Shown here: in pieces, positions 9,619-17,916 of the stretch | How the letters are laid out: every line of letters starts with the position of its first letter | How positions within the stretch are numbered: the stretch's first letter is position 1 | Source of the DNA: Pseudomonas palmensis | GTDB taxonomy: Bacteria; Pseudomonadota; Gammaproteobacteria; Pseudomonadales; Pseudomonadaceae | DNA length: 64,000 nucleotides | Direction of reading: 5' to 3' | Assembly: GCF_017848315.1 (NCBI RefSeq) | Contig: NZ_JAFKEC010000002.1 | Span: 165,648 to 229,647, forward strand | Made by a program: the position numbers and the translations under genes | Notes under the pieces: generated by a model | What the model was told of the DNA's origin: nothing | What the model saw: only the letters and a program-made list of their open reading frames with translations | Databases searched by the model: none

Positions 9619-9930
9619 TCATGCCGACCCGCCGAGGATGATGCTGTTCTCTTGGGCGATCAGCCTGATGCGCGTGTGGCTGGTCTGCATCGCCTCGCCG
9701 ATCTCCTGAGCATTCAAGCCCTGGGCTGCCAACTCGCGCACCATGGGCGCCGCTGCGTCACGCGCGGCGCGCTGCTTGCGCTGGTGCGTCTTCATGCCGC
9801 AGCATTCGCCGCTCACGCCGGAAGGGATCACTACGGGGCGCCGGCCTGCCGCGAAGAACTGATCGATCTGCGCGCTGAGGACGGCCTTTACTTGCAGCCG
9901 TGGGCCGGGAATAGGGCTGCCGATGTTCAT
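9619..9930 (-). CDS. Phage-type helix-turn-helix protein
   Basis: The 103-residue product ends with a clear HTH-like segment (LAAQGLNAQEIGEAMQTSHTRIRLIAQEN). Before it come a basic stretch (KTHQRKQRAARD) and a Cys-Cys-containing loop (GECCGMKTH). It probably binds DNA as a small prophage regulator. It overlaps the 3' end of the upstream phage gene. ATG 9930 is the likely start. Confidence 0.55.
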   Translation of the reverse strand: MNIGSPIPGPRLQVKAVLSAQIDQFFAAGRRPVVIPSGVSGECCGMKTHQRKQRAARDAAAPMVRELAAQGLNAQEIGEAMQTSHTRIRLIAQENSIILGGSA

Positions 9931-10180
9931 TGGCGACCCGCCTTGCGATCAGCGCCTGGGCGGGGTTGACCGCGACCTTGTAGTTGAAGCAGAACACCCG
10001 AGTCTTGCCGGTGGAGCGCTCGATGATGTGGTAGGCCTTGTCCTTGGCGACGAGCTGGTAGCGCACTGACTGGGCCGGCGCGGTTAGGCCGAGAATGACG
10101 TGCAGGTTTGCCGGCGGCAGGGTGGTTCGGGCACGCATCGCGGCCAGGCCGTCGACGTGCTGCTGCATGGAAGGGTGCAT
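9758..10180 (-). CDS. Phage-type protein of unknown function, tail probably frameshifted
   Basis: ATG 10180 follows TTGGAGC. The first 90 residues (MHPSMQQHVDGLAAMRARTTLPPANLHVILGLTAPAQSVRYQLVAKDK) look like a genuine conserved prophage protein. Beyond VANEH the frame runs on for 170 bp over the start of the HTH gene, with poor composition. In the +1 frame a stop would overlap the next ATG (CAATGA), the usual coupling. A single-base shift near 9940 is therefore likely, and the real protein would end there. Confidence 0.45.
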   Translation of the reverse strand: MHPSMQQHVDGLAAMRARTTLPPANLHVILGLTAPAQSVRYQLVAKDKAYHIIERSTGKTRVFCFNYKVAVNPAQALIARRVANEHRQPYSRPTAASKGRPQRADRSVLRGRPAPRSDPFRRERRMLRHEDAPAQAARRA

Positions 10181-10341
10181 GGAGAGCTCCAAGGGACGGG
10201 CAAGAAAAAGCCGGCGTACCGGGCTCGCTCAGTAAGTACCACCTCACGTGAGCTACCGAGGCCGCATGTGGCGGTCCGGCAAGGGCTGGCGGTTACATGG
10301 CGGCATCCTCCGTTGTTCGCCGCTGGGAAGGCAGCGGCCAC

Positions 10342-10514
10342 CTATGAGTGCAGTTCGTAGGCCTCGGCGCGGCGCAGCACGCGAACTTGGGCAATGCGTC
10401 GTTCAGGGGCCGGCGGTCGCGCCGCATTGAGTTGCCGCCACCAGCAGAAAGTGAGTGCATGGCGATCAATGCGACGATCACGAAGCACATCGGGCTGATG
10501 ATCTGGCGCTTCAT
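10342..10514 (-). pseudogene. Small membrane protein, frameshifted
   Basis: ATG 10514 overlaps the stop of the upstream HTH gene. The first part (MKRQIISPMCFVIVALIAMHSL) is a membrane or signal segment. The plausible C-terminal part (ERRIAQVRVLRRAEAYELHS) lies in another frame, ending at 10342. One base change near 10440 would join them. It belongs to the phage-like minus-strand operon. Confidence 0.4.
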
Positions 10515-10729
10515 GCCTCAGCGACCATCGCGGCGCGGCGCTGCACGCCGAGCTTGAACATCGCCGCCGACAGCCGCTTCGTGACCGTGCCCGGTGCAAT
10601 GTCGATTGAGCGGGCGATCTCTTTCGCGGTCATGCCCTGGGCAACAGCGAGCAGGCAATGAAGCTCGCGCTGGGCCAGGCCGCGCCCGAGTTGACCTTTC
10701 CGCTGTCCGCTAACGATTGTCGATTCCAT
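10511..10729 (-). CDS. LuxR/GerE-type helix-turn-helix protein
   Basis: The 72-residue product is almost entirely a LuxR-type HTH: RELHCLLAVAQGMTAKEIARSIDIAPGTVTKRLSAAMFKLGVQRRAAMV matches the pattern in which one helix reads KEIA and the recognition helix follows GTVKxHL-like residues. No receiver or ligand domain is present, so it is a stand-alone DNA-binding protein, as in some prophages. Its stop overlaps the start of the small membrane-protein remnant. Confidence 0.7.
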   Translation of the reverse strand: MESTIVSGQRKGQLGRGLAQRELHCLLAVAQGMTAKEIARSIDIAPGTVTKRLSAAMFKLGVQRRAAMVAEA

Positions 10730-10894
10730 GAATGCCTCGATGGGGGCTGCATGACGCTGGCCGTGGTGAAACCACCCAAGGTAGGGCGAAAGTCGAGCCA
10801 GCTCAGTTCAGTAGTAGCGAATTGATTCCGCGCCCTGACAAAACCACCCCAAATGCTTTAACCTACTTACTGACGGCAGCCAAGGATGAGTGGA

Positions 10895-11836
10895 ATGTCA
10901 ACGCTTATAACTAGCGCGGAAGATCTTAAGGAGCGTGAGAATTACCGAGAGTTTCTAGACTTCGGCGAAAACAGCGGAAGAGAACTTCTCGATATACTCG
11001 GTGATTATGCGTTTCCTGATACGAAGATGATTCAGTGCGGCATTCAAGGCTGCCGCACTCCGCATATGCGGGGGTTTCTGGTTTTAACCACTGATGGACT
11101 GGAAACTAATATAGGTAACGTTTGCGGCAAAAAGCATCTTGGCGAAAGCTTCAAAGTTAAGAAGGCAATATTTGTTCAGAAGCAAAATGAAATACGCAAC
11201 GTTTCATTGATTCTTGATCTTAAAGAAAAAATCGAACTCGTTCGTCCTAAACTTGAGGACTTGCACGTAAGAGCTAACACGGTCGTTAAGCTGAAAATGA
11301 TATGTAACAAAGCCCATGTCCAGTTAGCAAGATTGATTGTCGAGCGTGCAAAACTCGACAAGCCGGCCCTGACCAAGCCGGTGCCAATGAGTAAGGCTGA
11401 AGCAAAAGGCTTGCATTTTCATGAGGCCAAAGAGGATGAAAGAGGCGAGGTGGAACCATTTGAAAAATGGTTTGATCGCCGGCGGCCCACGAAAGTTGTA
11501 CAGGTTGCTTCCTTGGAAGGACTACTCTTTTGGAGGTTCGATCTGCATCAAATTTTCAGGCAGGATGTCCTGAATAAAGTTTCGGAGTTAGACAGGCTTG
11601 ACGATCAATCACTCTCGGGATCTTCGTCTTTATTCAAGCGTGAATTTGCAAGGTGGGGGCAAGGATTAGATCACAAGCTTGCTACTATTGAAGAAGTAGT
11701 TAAAGCAGGAGAGAGGTTTTTCGCTTTAGTTAATATTGAAAGTCTTATTCTTCTTGAGCCTGAGTTGGATAAAGGCTCTAGGCCATTGTTGCGTTATGCA
11801 CTTGAATCGATAAAAAAGACGATCAAGGCGGGCTGA
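10895..11836 (+). CDS. Unknown protein with a zinc-ribbon-like Cys cluster
   Basis: ATG 10895 has AAGG nine bases upstream and is preferred to ATG 10886. The N-terminal part (about 35-90) has a CGIQGCRTPHMRGF ... NIGNVCGKKHLG arrangement that could bind zinc. The remaining 220 residues are helical and charged, with an EPFEKWFDRRRPTK loop and no known domain. It is AT-richer than the core and stands alone in the island. It seems intact. Confidence 0.5.
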   Translation: MSTLITSAEDLKERENYREFLDFGENSGRELLDILGDYAFPDTKMIQCGIQGCRTPHMRGFLVLTTDGLETNIGNVCGKKHLGESFKVKKAIFVQKQNEIRNVSLILDLKEKIELVRPKLEDLHVRANTVVKLKMICNKAHVQLARLIVERAKLDKPALTKPVPMSKAEAKGLHFHEAKEDERGEVEPFEKWFDRRRPTKVVQVASLEGLLFWRFDLHQIFRQDVLNKVSELDRLDDQSLSGSSSLFKREFARWGQGLDHKLATIEEVVKAGERFFALVNIESLILLEPELDKGSRPLLRYALESIKKTIKAG

Positions 11837-11935
11837 GTTTTAGAGTGGGGTTGATCGCGGCTAGCCGCATAAGAAGTGCGGTGTCGGTCTGATCAACCTC
11901 ACATGGGCGGGAGTGCCCCGCCCATGTGAAAGGCT

Positions 11936-12517
11936 TTATATAAGTCCTTTGTCCTTCAGCTCACGCTGGACACGACGTTCGATCTTGGCGATTGGTGGGT
12001 TTTCGACAACCTTGGATTGCTGTCTGAAGAGCGACGGGAATCTGGACTTGGCCATGTCCACAGGCACCAAGGCGAACGAGCCCCATTTCAACTGCCAAGC
12101 GTGAAACTCCGCTTCAGTCTCGATGACGTACAGCGGTTCATCAAAAATCTCGCGGAAGTCCATGGCGCTCAGCGTGCCATGACCGGGAGTCGGCACTCGC
12201 ACCTCGCGTCCGCGCTTGTCCCAGCCAATGAAGTACGAGTCAAAGCCGACTGACGTCCACGTGCAATCATTCAGGCGCACGTGGTCGACGCCTTCCTTCG
12301 GCAGTCGCAGGGCACAGATTTTCTGCATCAGACCCATGTAGAAATGACCGATGCGATCGGATGGGGCGGTTTTGACGCAACCTTTAAAGTGGTTGTAGTC
12401 CTCATACCCCAAGCGTTTGGCTAGGTAGTTGAGGTACTGAGTGTGCTTAAGCTTTGGCGCATCCGCCACCTTCGTGTCTTTGAAGGTTTCCAGGATGGAT
12501 TCAGCAGAAAAACTCAT
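11936..12517 (-). CDS. Unknown protein with a GRP-like N-terminal motif
   Basis: The 193-residue protein begins with a helical segment (LKHTQYLNYLAKRLGYEDYNHFKGCV). This matches the short LxHxxxLxxLAxxxGYxxWxxF motif found at the start of glyoxalase-related and other small proteobacterial proteins of unclear role. The rest has no recognised domain. It is expressed alone on the minus strand and seems intact. Confidence 0.5.
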   Translation of the reverse strand: MSFSAESILETFKDTKVADAPKLKHTQYLNYLAKRLGYEDYNHFKGCVKTAPSDRIGHFYMGLMQKICALRLPKEGVDHVRLNDCTWTSVGFDSYFIGWDKRGREVRVPTPGHGTLSAMDFREIFDEPLYVIETEAEFHAWQLKWGSFALVPVDMAKSRFPSLFRQQSKVVENPPIAKIERRVQRELKDKGLI

Positions 12518-12904
12518 GACATTAGCTCCACTGTCATGGCCGTATAAGCACCTTAGAGATTAGACCTTTGCAGATCTGACGCGCTTTGCTGGGCTTGCTG
12601 CGAGCCGGGCTGGCCACGGGAGTAATGTGGTTGGCGGCTACTGCACCGTACTTTCCCACGCAGCAGGGCGGCGTACGGTGACCTGGGCTCCAGGCCCTGA
12701 TCTGCAGAATAGCAATTGTCAGATTTCATGTGCAAGCGCTCTAGCTGAACCCATCATCCTCTGAATCTACGCATGCCTGTAGGAGATGTGCGTGTTTGTT
12801 CTTGTGTTAGCTTGCAGCATTCTCCGTTCGTCATGGCACAATGCCGCGCCTTGGGCTTCTGCCTCAACGGGTGAGCGGGCTCTGATGGCAGACGGGTAGG
12901 GAAG
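12518..12904. other. Gap without a supported gene
   Basis: A short minus-strand open frame (12553-12735) is rich in Ser, Gln and Arg, lacks a ribosome-binding site and is not supported. I see no tRNA, repeat or convincing terminator here. Confidence 0.4.
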
Positions 12905-13660
12905 ATGATTACGGATAGGCAACAAGCTTGGGACTTTGCGAAGCGTTGGTTCTTGCCGGAACCGCGTAAATGGCTCTCGAAGAAGCTGGTCATTGCGGGA
13001 CTGGCAATGATATCGGCGCCATTTTGGGAGCCTTACCTGAGAGCCTTGTTTTCGCGCTATACCGGTATTCAGGCGACGCCCTCTGATGGCACAGCAGGCT
13101 GGATTATCCTGGGGCTGGGCGTGGTGGTCATCGGCATCAATTGGTACGTGGATCGCAAGTCCGCGCTCAAGGTAGATCCTGCATTGGCTGCGGACAAGGA
13201 GGTCATTGAGGCATTCTTCTCATCCTTTGACATGGACACCCTAGACCTCTTCTTCGATTACGGGAAGTCGATGTACATCTACATGCCTGTGCTCTATTAC
13301 TACCACGGCATTCAGGGGGTCGTGGAGTCCGCCCACTTCCATCTGAACGACTTGGAGCTGGAGGTTGAAGTGGAGGGCCTATTCGCCGGGCTCAGCAAGG
13401 CCCTGTCGCAGGATGAGTACTTTCACGAATGCTCAAATGAAGAACTGCAGAAATTCGACAGCAAGAGAGACATTTATCGGTACCCTGACGCTAGGGAGGC
13501 TCACGAGAACTTCCGGAGCGGGGTGTATGAAGGGGAAGCGCACCTAAAAAAACTGAACCAGCTGGTCAAAGCTAAATTTCCGGGTTTTGACACCAATGCG
13601 ACCAGTGAGGTGGCCATCGCCAAGCGTTGCCGCCATGAGAGCCATACCCTGGGAGATTGA
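12905..13660 (+). CDS. Unknown protein with two membrane segments
   Basis: The 251-residue product has predicted membrane segments near residues 27-44 and 64-80, then a cytosolic C-terminal region rich in acidic residues (DKEVIEAFFSSFDMDTLDLFFDYG ... LNDLELEVEVEGLFAGLSKAL). No domain is recognised. AGGGAAG lies just before ATG 12905. It stands alone on the plus strand of the island, upstream of the IS5 element. Confidence 0.5.
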   Translation: MITDRQQAWDFAKRWFLPEPRKWLSKKLVIAGLAMISAPFWEPYLRALFSRYTGIQATPSDGTAGWIILGLGVVVIGINWYVDRKSALKVDPALAADKEVIEAFFSSFDMDTLDLFFDYGKSMYIYMPVLYYYHGIQGVVESAHFHLNDLELEVEVEGLFAGLSKALSQDEYFHECSNEELQKFDSKRDIYRYPDAREAHENFRSGVYEGEAHLKKLNQLVKAKFPGFDTNATSEVAIAKRCRHESHTLGD

Positions 13661-13861
13661 GCGGGACAGAAGGCCTACTGTCATCTCACCTGTTCGGACA
13701 GTCGTAATCCAATGATTTCGATGGGGTTAGCAAGTGTGCAGTTGAATGCATGCTTAGCGAGGGTGGGGCGCTGCCTCGGCAGGGCCCGGAATCGTTGGGC
13801 TAGAGGTTGTTTGAGAGCTTTGATTTCAAGGGCATACAGGGAGTTGGGGAGAGGGTACCTA

Positions 13862-14808
13862 GGCTCTGTCTGAAATTCGGAGAAACTGAACTAACGCGCC
13901 GCGAACGCTGAGATTTTGTAAGGTTTTCAGCCATCTATGGAAAGGACTCCTGTGATGGCTAAGCGCTACGAGATTTCGGATGAAGCATGGGATGTGGTCG
14001 CGGATCTCTTCACCCCAACCCACACCAGAGGCAGGCCACGATCAAGTGATCGTCTGATGCTAGATGGCGTGCTGTGGTTGTTGCGCTCAGGTGCTGCTTG
14101 GCGGGACATGCCCGAGTGTTTTGGACCCTGGCGGACGGTTTATCACCGCTTTCGCGTTTGGCGAAACCGAGGAACATTCGATCAGATGCTCAAGCGATTA
14201 CATCTCAAACTCAATGATCAAGGGCTCATTGACCTGCAGACCTGGATGATCGATTCAACCGCTGTCCGTGCAACCCGCGCCTCGTCAGGTGCAGGTAAAA
14301 AAGGGGGCCGGATGAACCCGCTGATCACGCTCTAGGCCGCAGCCGCGGTGGCCTCACCACCAAGATTCATATGCTCTGCGACGCCAACGGCGTGCCCCTG
14401 CGCTTTCTCCTTTCTGGCGGTCAAGTCAGCGATATCAGTTATGCACAGCCATTGCTGGATGACGTCTGTATCCAGTCGAGCAAACGCGGCCGACCTCGCA
14501 AGCGCTGCCGTTGGCTTTTGGCTGACAAGGGCTACGACGCTGATGCACTGCGGCGTTTTTGTGACCGATACCGCATGCAACCGGTTATTCCTTTGCGTTC
14601 GATGAAGCGTAAACCCAAGCCTGGATTGCCCCGCCTGTTTGATCGTCCCAAGTACCGCCAGCGTAACGTGATCGAGCGCATGTTCGGCTGGCTAAAAGAG
14701 AACCGACGAGTCGTGACACGCTTCGACAAGCTCGCAAAAAGTTATGGCGCGATGGTCTCGCTGGCTTGTGTCATGCGGTGTATACGACACCTTTTTTCAG
14801 ACAGAGCC
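13862..14808 (+). mobile_element. IS5-family (IS427-type) insertion sequence
   Basis: Perfect 14-bp terminal inverted repeats GGCTCTGTCTGAAA / TTTCAGACAGAGCC are flanked by a TA duplication (13860-13861 and 14809-14810), typical of IS427-group elements. The element is 947 bp and carries a two-phase transposase gene. Its ends resemble those of the MITE at 24571-24660. Confidence 0.85.
13955..14335 (+). CDS. IS5/IS427 transposase, first phase
   Basis: ATG 13955 (MAKRYEISDEAWDVV) follows AAAGGAC. The product carries the DUF4096-type N terminus (GRPRSSDRLMLDGVLWLLRSGAAWRDMPECFGPWRTVYHRF) and the first Asp of the DDE triad in DLQTWMIDSTAVRA. The frame ends at TAG 14333-14335. A -1 shift at the A6G5 tract (about 14297-14307) is needed to enter the second phase, as is usual in this group. 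Confidence 0.88.
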   Translation: MAKRYEISDEAWDVVADLFTPTHTRGRPRSSDRLMLDGVLWLLRSGAAWRDMPECFGPWRTVYHRFRVWRNRGTFDQMLKRLHLKLNDQGLIDLQTWMIDSTAVRATRASSGAGKKGGRMNPLITL

Positions 14809-14811
14809 TAA
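14371..14811 (+). CDS. IS5/IS427 transposase, second phase
   Basis: Read from the shift, this phase begins with PDEPADHALGRSRGGLTTKIH (the reading frame is open upstream of ATG 14371). It has the second Asp in LLADKGYDADALRRF and the Glu in NVIERMFGWLKENRRV, completing DDE. The stop spans the right target duplication. Together with the first phase it would give a transposase of normal length, so the element may be active. Confidence 0.88.
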   Translation: MLCDANGVPLRFLLSGGQVSDISYAQPLLDDVCIQSSKRGRPRKRCRWLLADKGYDADALRRFCDRYRMQPVIPLRSMKRKPKPGLPRLFDRPKYRQRNVIERMFGWLKENRRVVTRFDKLAKSYGAMVSLACVMRCIRHLFSDRA

Positions 14812-15175
14812 TTGGTCTGGCTACGAGTGCCAGCCCGCCCGCACCGAATCGCTGTCGAGGATGCTGGCCTCACCGTAAGCGATGACCCGGCGCACAACCA
14901 GCAGTGCTGCCTGATAGATAGACAATTATTTTCTCTCTGAAAAAGTTAGCCGCGCAAAAGAATCGGGCTGTTTCGTGCACTATTTTTTCAAGGCGCTCAG
15001 GTGCGTGACGAGTGAACGACGATTGGCGGGTGGGCTGATCAGGGCCTAAAAAGAAAAACTTGCGAGCAGGCCATGGCGGCCTGCTGCAATAACAGTCAGG
15101 AGTAGCGAGTGCAATAGTGTTTTTTACTTTACAGCTTTTCTGGAGGGCTACTCTTTTTACGGTGCTTTCTGGTTT
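14812..15175. other. Gap without a supported gene
   Basis: This AT-mixed stretch lies between the IS5 element and the next small gene. Short translatable pieces near 14830-14930 on the minus strand resemble phage debris, but none is long enough to name. No RNA gene is seen. Confidence 0.4.
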
Positions 15176-15475
15176 TTAAGATGCACTCCGGCAGCTTTCG
15201 CAGCGCCATCCCTTGTAACTTTCGGCTTTTTCAAGCGCTGCAACCAGATCACGACCGGCTATCGTGTTTTGGCAGTTGTTGTGTTTTTCGTTTGGTTTTC
15301 TCATCCCCTCGCATTGTTTCTTCAGGAAGGGGCTCACCACCGCCTGCTGCCTTGACGTAAGCGCTCTGAAACCCTTGTCTACGGCTAGCTGGGCGTAGCT
15401 TTGTACGCTTGGCTTTTCACCTTGAAATGCGTTCTGCGCGATAAGGGCCGAGAAAATCTCTCGCTCGATAGTCAT
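15176..15475 (-). CDS. Small unknown protein with a C-terminal CxxC
   Basis: ATG 15475 follows AAGGATTAACG, a good site at 7 bp spacing. The 99-residue protein has a helical N terminus (MTIEREIFSALIAQ), a central QSYAQLAVDKGFRALTSRQQAVVSPFL, a Cys at KKQCEG and a final CESCRS, together a possible metal site. It is seen as a lone gene near island borders in pseudomonads. Function unknown. About 300 bp upstream of it (15476-15774) hold no supported gene. Confidence 0.55.
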   Translation of the reverse strand: MTIEREIFSALIAQNAFQGEKPSVQSYAQLAVDKGFRALTSRQQAVVSPFLKKQCEGMRKPNEKHNNCQNTIAGRDLVAALEKAESYKGWRCESCRSAS

Positions 15476-15774
15476 TCGTTAATCCTTTATTCAACCAACA
15501 AGTTTGCTCGTGTTTTTTATTATTCTGAGCAATGCGAAAGCATACGTTACCATCGGGTGAGGTTTTATTGAACTGGGTTTCCATCCAGCTATAAAAACGC
15601 ACGGCTTCACATTTTTTGGTCAATAAAGGTTGGGTTCCTGGTATTTAAAATATTTCAACAGGTCATTGTTACAATTTATTTCTTGTTCAAAAAAGTTTCG
15701 CTCTCACTTTAATGGGGTCGTGCACCGTGTAAGTTTCCTGCCTTTCCCACTAAGTTTTACGGTGACGACACGCC

Positions 15775-16053
15775 TTATGAGTTTTTATGAAGTTCCGCGA
15801 TTTCCTTTGCCGGGCTGCCACTGAGTGCGCAGCTCGTGGGGAGCACTCGCCCTGTCGATTTCAGCTGCAGGTCGTGCAGGTCCTTCGTCAGCCCCTGGTT
15901 CATCGCCACAAGCTTGGCAATGTTCCTGCGCGCCTTGCCCGGCTCTCGGGTCAGGTATTCGGCCTCATTCGTAATGAGCACCACCTGGTGCTTCCACATC
16001 TCCAGCTCAGTGGGCGCTCCGAAGCCGTCAAGGTCTTCAATGTCTTGGGTCAT
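15775..16053 (-). CDS. Small unknown SOS-controlled protein
   Basis: The start is taken as ATG 16053 (MTQDIEDLDGF), because the in-frame ATG at 16065 lies only 6 bp from a LexA box. The 92-residue product is mostly helical (EMWKHQVVLITNEAEYLTREPGKARRNIAKLVAMNQGLTKDLHDL), with no known domain. The C-terminal part may be disturbed. The perfect LexA-type operator before it is direct evidence of DNA-damage control. It is the last gene of the island before the metabolic region. Confidence 0.55.
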   Translation of the reverse strand: MTQDIEDLDGFGAPTELEMWKHQVVLITNEAEYLTREPGKARRNIAKLVAMNQGLTKDLHDLQLKSTGRVLPTSCALSGSPAKEIAELHKNS

Positions 16054-16070
16054 TTCCGCCACCATATGGA

Positions 16071-16090
16071 TACTGTTTGCATATACAGTA
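16071..16090 (-). promoter_or_regulatory. LexA (SOS) box
   Basis: TACTGTTTGCATATACAGTA is a full CTGT-N8-ACAG operator with the extended TA flanks of the enterobacterial consensus. It lies 17 bp before the chosen start of the 92-aa gene, where LexA would block transcription. Confidence 0.88.
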
Positions 16091-16260
16091 ATCCAGTCGG
16101 GCGAGCACGGCGAGCCGAGGCGACGAATTGCACGGGGAGGGGGATTTTTTCGGTCGGCAGGACGCCGGAACAGGGGTGAGAATCGGTTTCAGAACGCCAG
16201 CGGCGCCACTTGCAGCATGCGGCCTGTCGCATGCCGAGTTATCGCCAGCACCACGCCCCT

Positions 16261-16929
16261 TCAGTCATGCTCCATCTGAACATACTCCAGCATCTTCTGG
16301 CTCCCATCCAGAATGTCACTGCAGATCGCCAGGCGAGCCGCCGCACCATCGCGCTGCTTCAACGCCTCCAGCACATCCCAGTGATGATCAATCGCCATGC
16401 GCTCGTTGAACCCGCCGTAGGCCCGGGCAATCAGCGGCCCGGTACGCATCCACAACCCATCCAGCAGGCTGACCAGCACCGGCATATCGGCGATTTCCGC
16501 CAACCTGAAGTGAAACTCGTGGTTGAAGGTCAGCGCGGACCTCAAGTCATTGTCCTTGATCGCCACCAGGTTGTTCTGAATGCAGGTTTGCAGCCGCGCC
16601 ACTTGCTCCTCGGTCGCCAGCGATGCAGCTGTTTCGGCCGCCAACCCCTCGAGCGAGAGCCGGATGCTCCTGATCTCCAGGTACTGCTTGGAAGTCAGTA
16701 CCGGCACACGAATGTCCCGCGGTGTCTTCAGAACCAGCGCCTGCTCCTTTGCCAGTTGAAGAATCGCGTCCCGCACTGGTGTGACACTCGTACCCAGCTG
16801 TTCGGCAAGGTCGCGTATGCGCAGCCGGTCGTTAGGCTGGAAGCGCCCTGTAATCAGGGCTTCGCGCAGCAGGCCATAGATACCGCTGCCAAGGTAGGAG
16901 TGTTTCAGGTGCTCAATCGGATAATTCAT
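16261..16929 (-). CDS. GntR-family regulator (FCD subfamily)
   Basis: The 222-residue protein has a winged HTH at residues about 10-75 (YGLLREALITGRFQPNDRLRIRDLAEQLGTSVTPVRDAILQLAKE) and an all-helical FCD ligand domain after it, with metal-type His residues (FNHEFHFRLAE, DHHWDVLEAL). It lies behind an SDR gene on the same strand and near a perfect palindrome in the divergent promoter, so it probably represses the SDR and the SBP-kinase-PLP genes until an inducer, likely the substrate or its aldehyde, is present. Confidence 0.9.
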   Translation of the reverse strand: MNYPIEHLKHSYLGSGIYGLLREALITGRFQPNDRLRIRDLAEQLGTSVTPVRDAILQLAKEQALVLKTPRDIRVPVLTSKQYLEIRSIRLSLEGLAAETAASLATEEQVARLQTCIQNNLVAIKDNDLRSALTFNHEFHFRLAEIADMPVLVSLLDGLWMRTGPLIARAYGGFNERMAIDHHWDVLEALKQRDGAAARLAICSDILDGSQKMLEYVQMEHD

Positions 16930-16996
16930 CGCGTACTCGTGTGCGGCGCAGGCCCGGCGGGAGAGGGGAGGCTACCGGCAGCGATTATCGAGTAAC

Positions 16997-17731
16997 TCAA
17001 ACATGTTGCCCACCGTTTACATGGATTTCTGCGCCATTGACGTACGAAGCGCCCTGCGTGCAGAGAAAATGCACCAACGCCGCGACCTCCTCGGGCTTGC
17101 CCATGCGTTTCATCGGGATCGATCGCTCCACGATCAGCTCGGTGCCAGCGGAGAGGATGGAGGTGTCGATCTCCCCCGGGGCGATCGCGTTCACCCGAAC
17201 CCCATAGGGCCCGAAGTCATGCGCCATCTCGCGCGTCAGCGCCGACAGCGCCGCTTTGGAGCAGGCATACGCCACCCCTGCGAACGGGTGCACCCGCGAA
17301 CCGGCAATGGAGGTGACGTTGATCACCGAGCCCTTTGCCGCCTTGAGCTCCTCGAACAACCCCCGCGCCAGCAGGGCGGTCGAGAAGATGTTCACGTTGA
17401 ACACGTTCAGCCAGGTCGAGTAGTCGGACTCCAGCACCCCCAGTCGCTCCCCATCCGGGCCTTTGGGTGAAACGCCGGCGTTGTTGACCAACGCATCCAG
17501 CCGCCCACCGAGTTTTTCCCGGATTTCCGGAAGCCTGCGCTGTATGTCCTCCACGCTCCCCAGGTCGAGGTGAATGTGGTTGGCGATGCCTTCGGCCCAG
17601 GGGCAGCCTTCGCCCAGGTCCTGCCTCGAGGCGGTAAACACGCGCCAACCCGCAGCACTGAAATGTTTCACGGTGGCGTGGCCGATGCCCCGGCTGGCAC
17701 CGGTGAGAAGCAGCGTACGTTGATCGGTCAT
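16997..17731 (-). CDS. Short-chain dehydrogenase/reductase
   Basis: ATG 17731 (MTDQRTLLLTGASRGIG) has AGGGA upstream and is preferred to the longer frame. Glycine motif TGASRGIG, NNAG (LVNNAGVS), catalytic YACSK and the C-terminal HVNGGQ are all present, so it is an active-looking classical SDR of 244 residues using NAD(P). It shares a divergent promoter with the binding-protein/kinase/phospho-lyase operon and may oxidise or reduce the aldehyde or alcohol made there. Substrate unknown. Confidence 0.9.
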   Translation of the reverse strand: MTDQRTLLLTGASRGIGHATVKHFSAAGWRVFTASRQDLGEGCPWAEGIANHIHLDLGSVEDIQRRLPEIREKLGGRLDALVNNAGVSPKGPDGERLGVLESDYSTWLNVFNVNIFSTALLARGLFEELKAAKGSVINVTSIAGSRVHPFAGVAYACSKAALSALTREMAHDFGPYGVRVNAIAPGEIDTSILSAGTELIVERSIPMKRMGKPEEVAALVHFLCTQGASYVNGAEIHVNGGQHV

Positions 17732-17771
17732 GGCGGGTTCCCTGTTCATTGGTAAGGGCAAGTGTAGCGTA

Positions 17772-17791
17772 AAATATGATGCATCATATTT
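17772..17791. promoter_or_regulatory. Perfect 20-bp palindromic operator in a divergent promoter
   Basis: AAATATGATGCATCATATTT is its own reverse complement over all 20 bases. It lies between the divergent SDR and binding-protein genes, in an AT-rich promoter region. The most likely ligand is the GntR regulator encoded at 16261-16929. Confidence 0.8.
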
Positions 17792-17916
17792 ATTATGTGT
17801 TTTAATGCGTTCCGTCCCCACCGGGGAAGCGTCACGTTCGATCGATTGCTGCCACTACAAGAAAACTGCCATCCCTTTAAAGCTGCCCACGACCCGTAGC
17901 TGACCTGGAGAGACGC

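Noticed and set aside
15417..15623. 68-codon minus-strand frame
   Set aside because: Overlaps the better-supported gene starting at 15475, which has its own strong ribosome site inside this frame.
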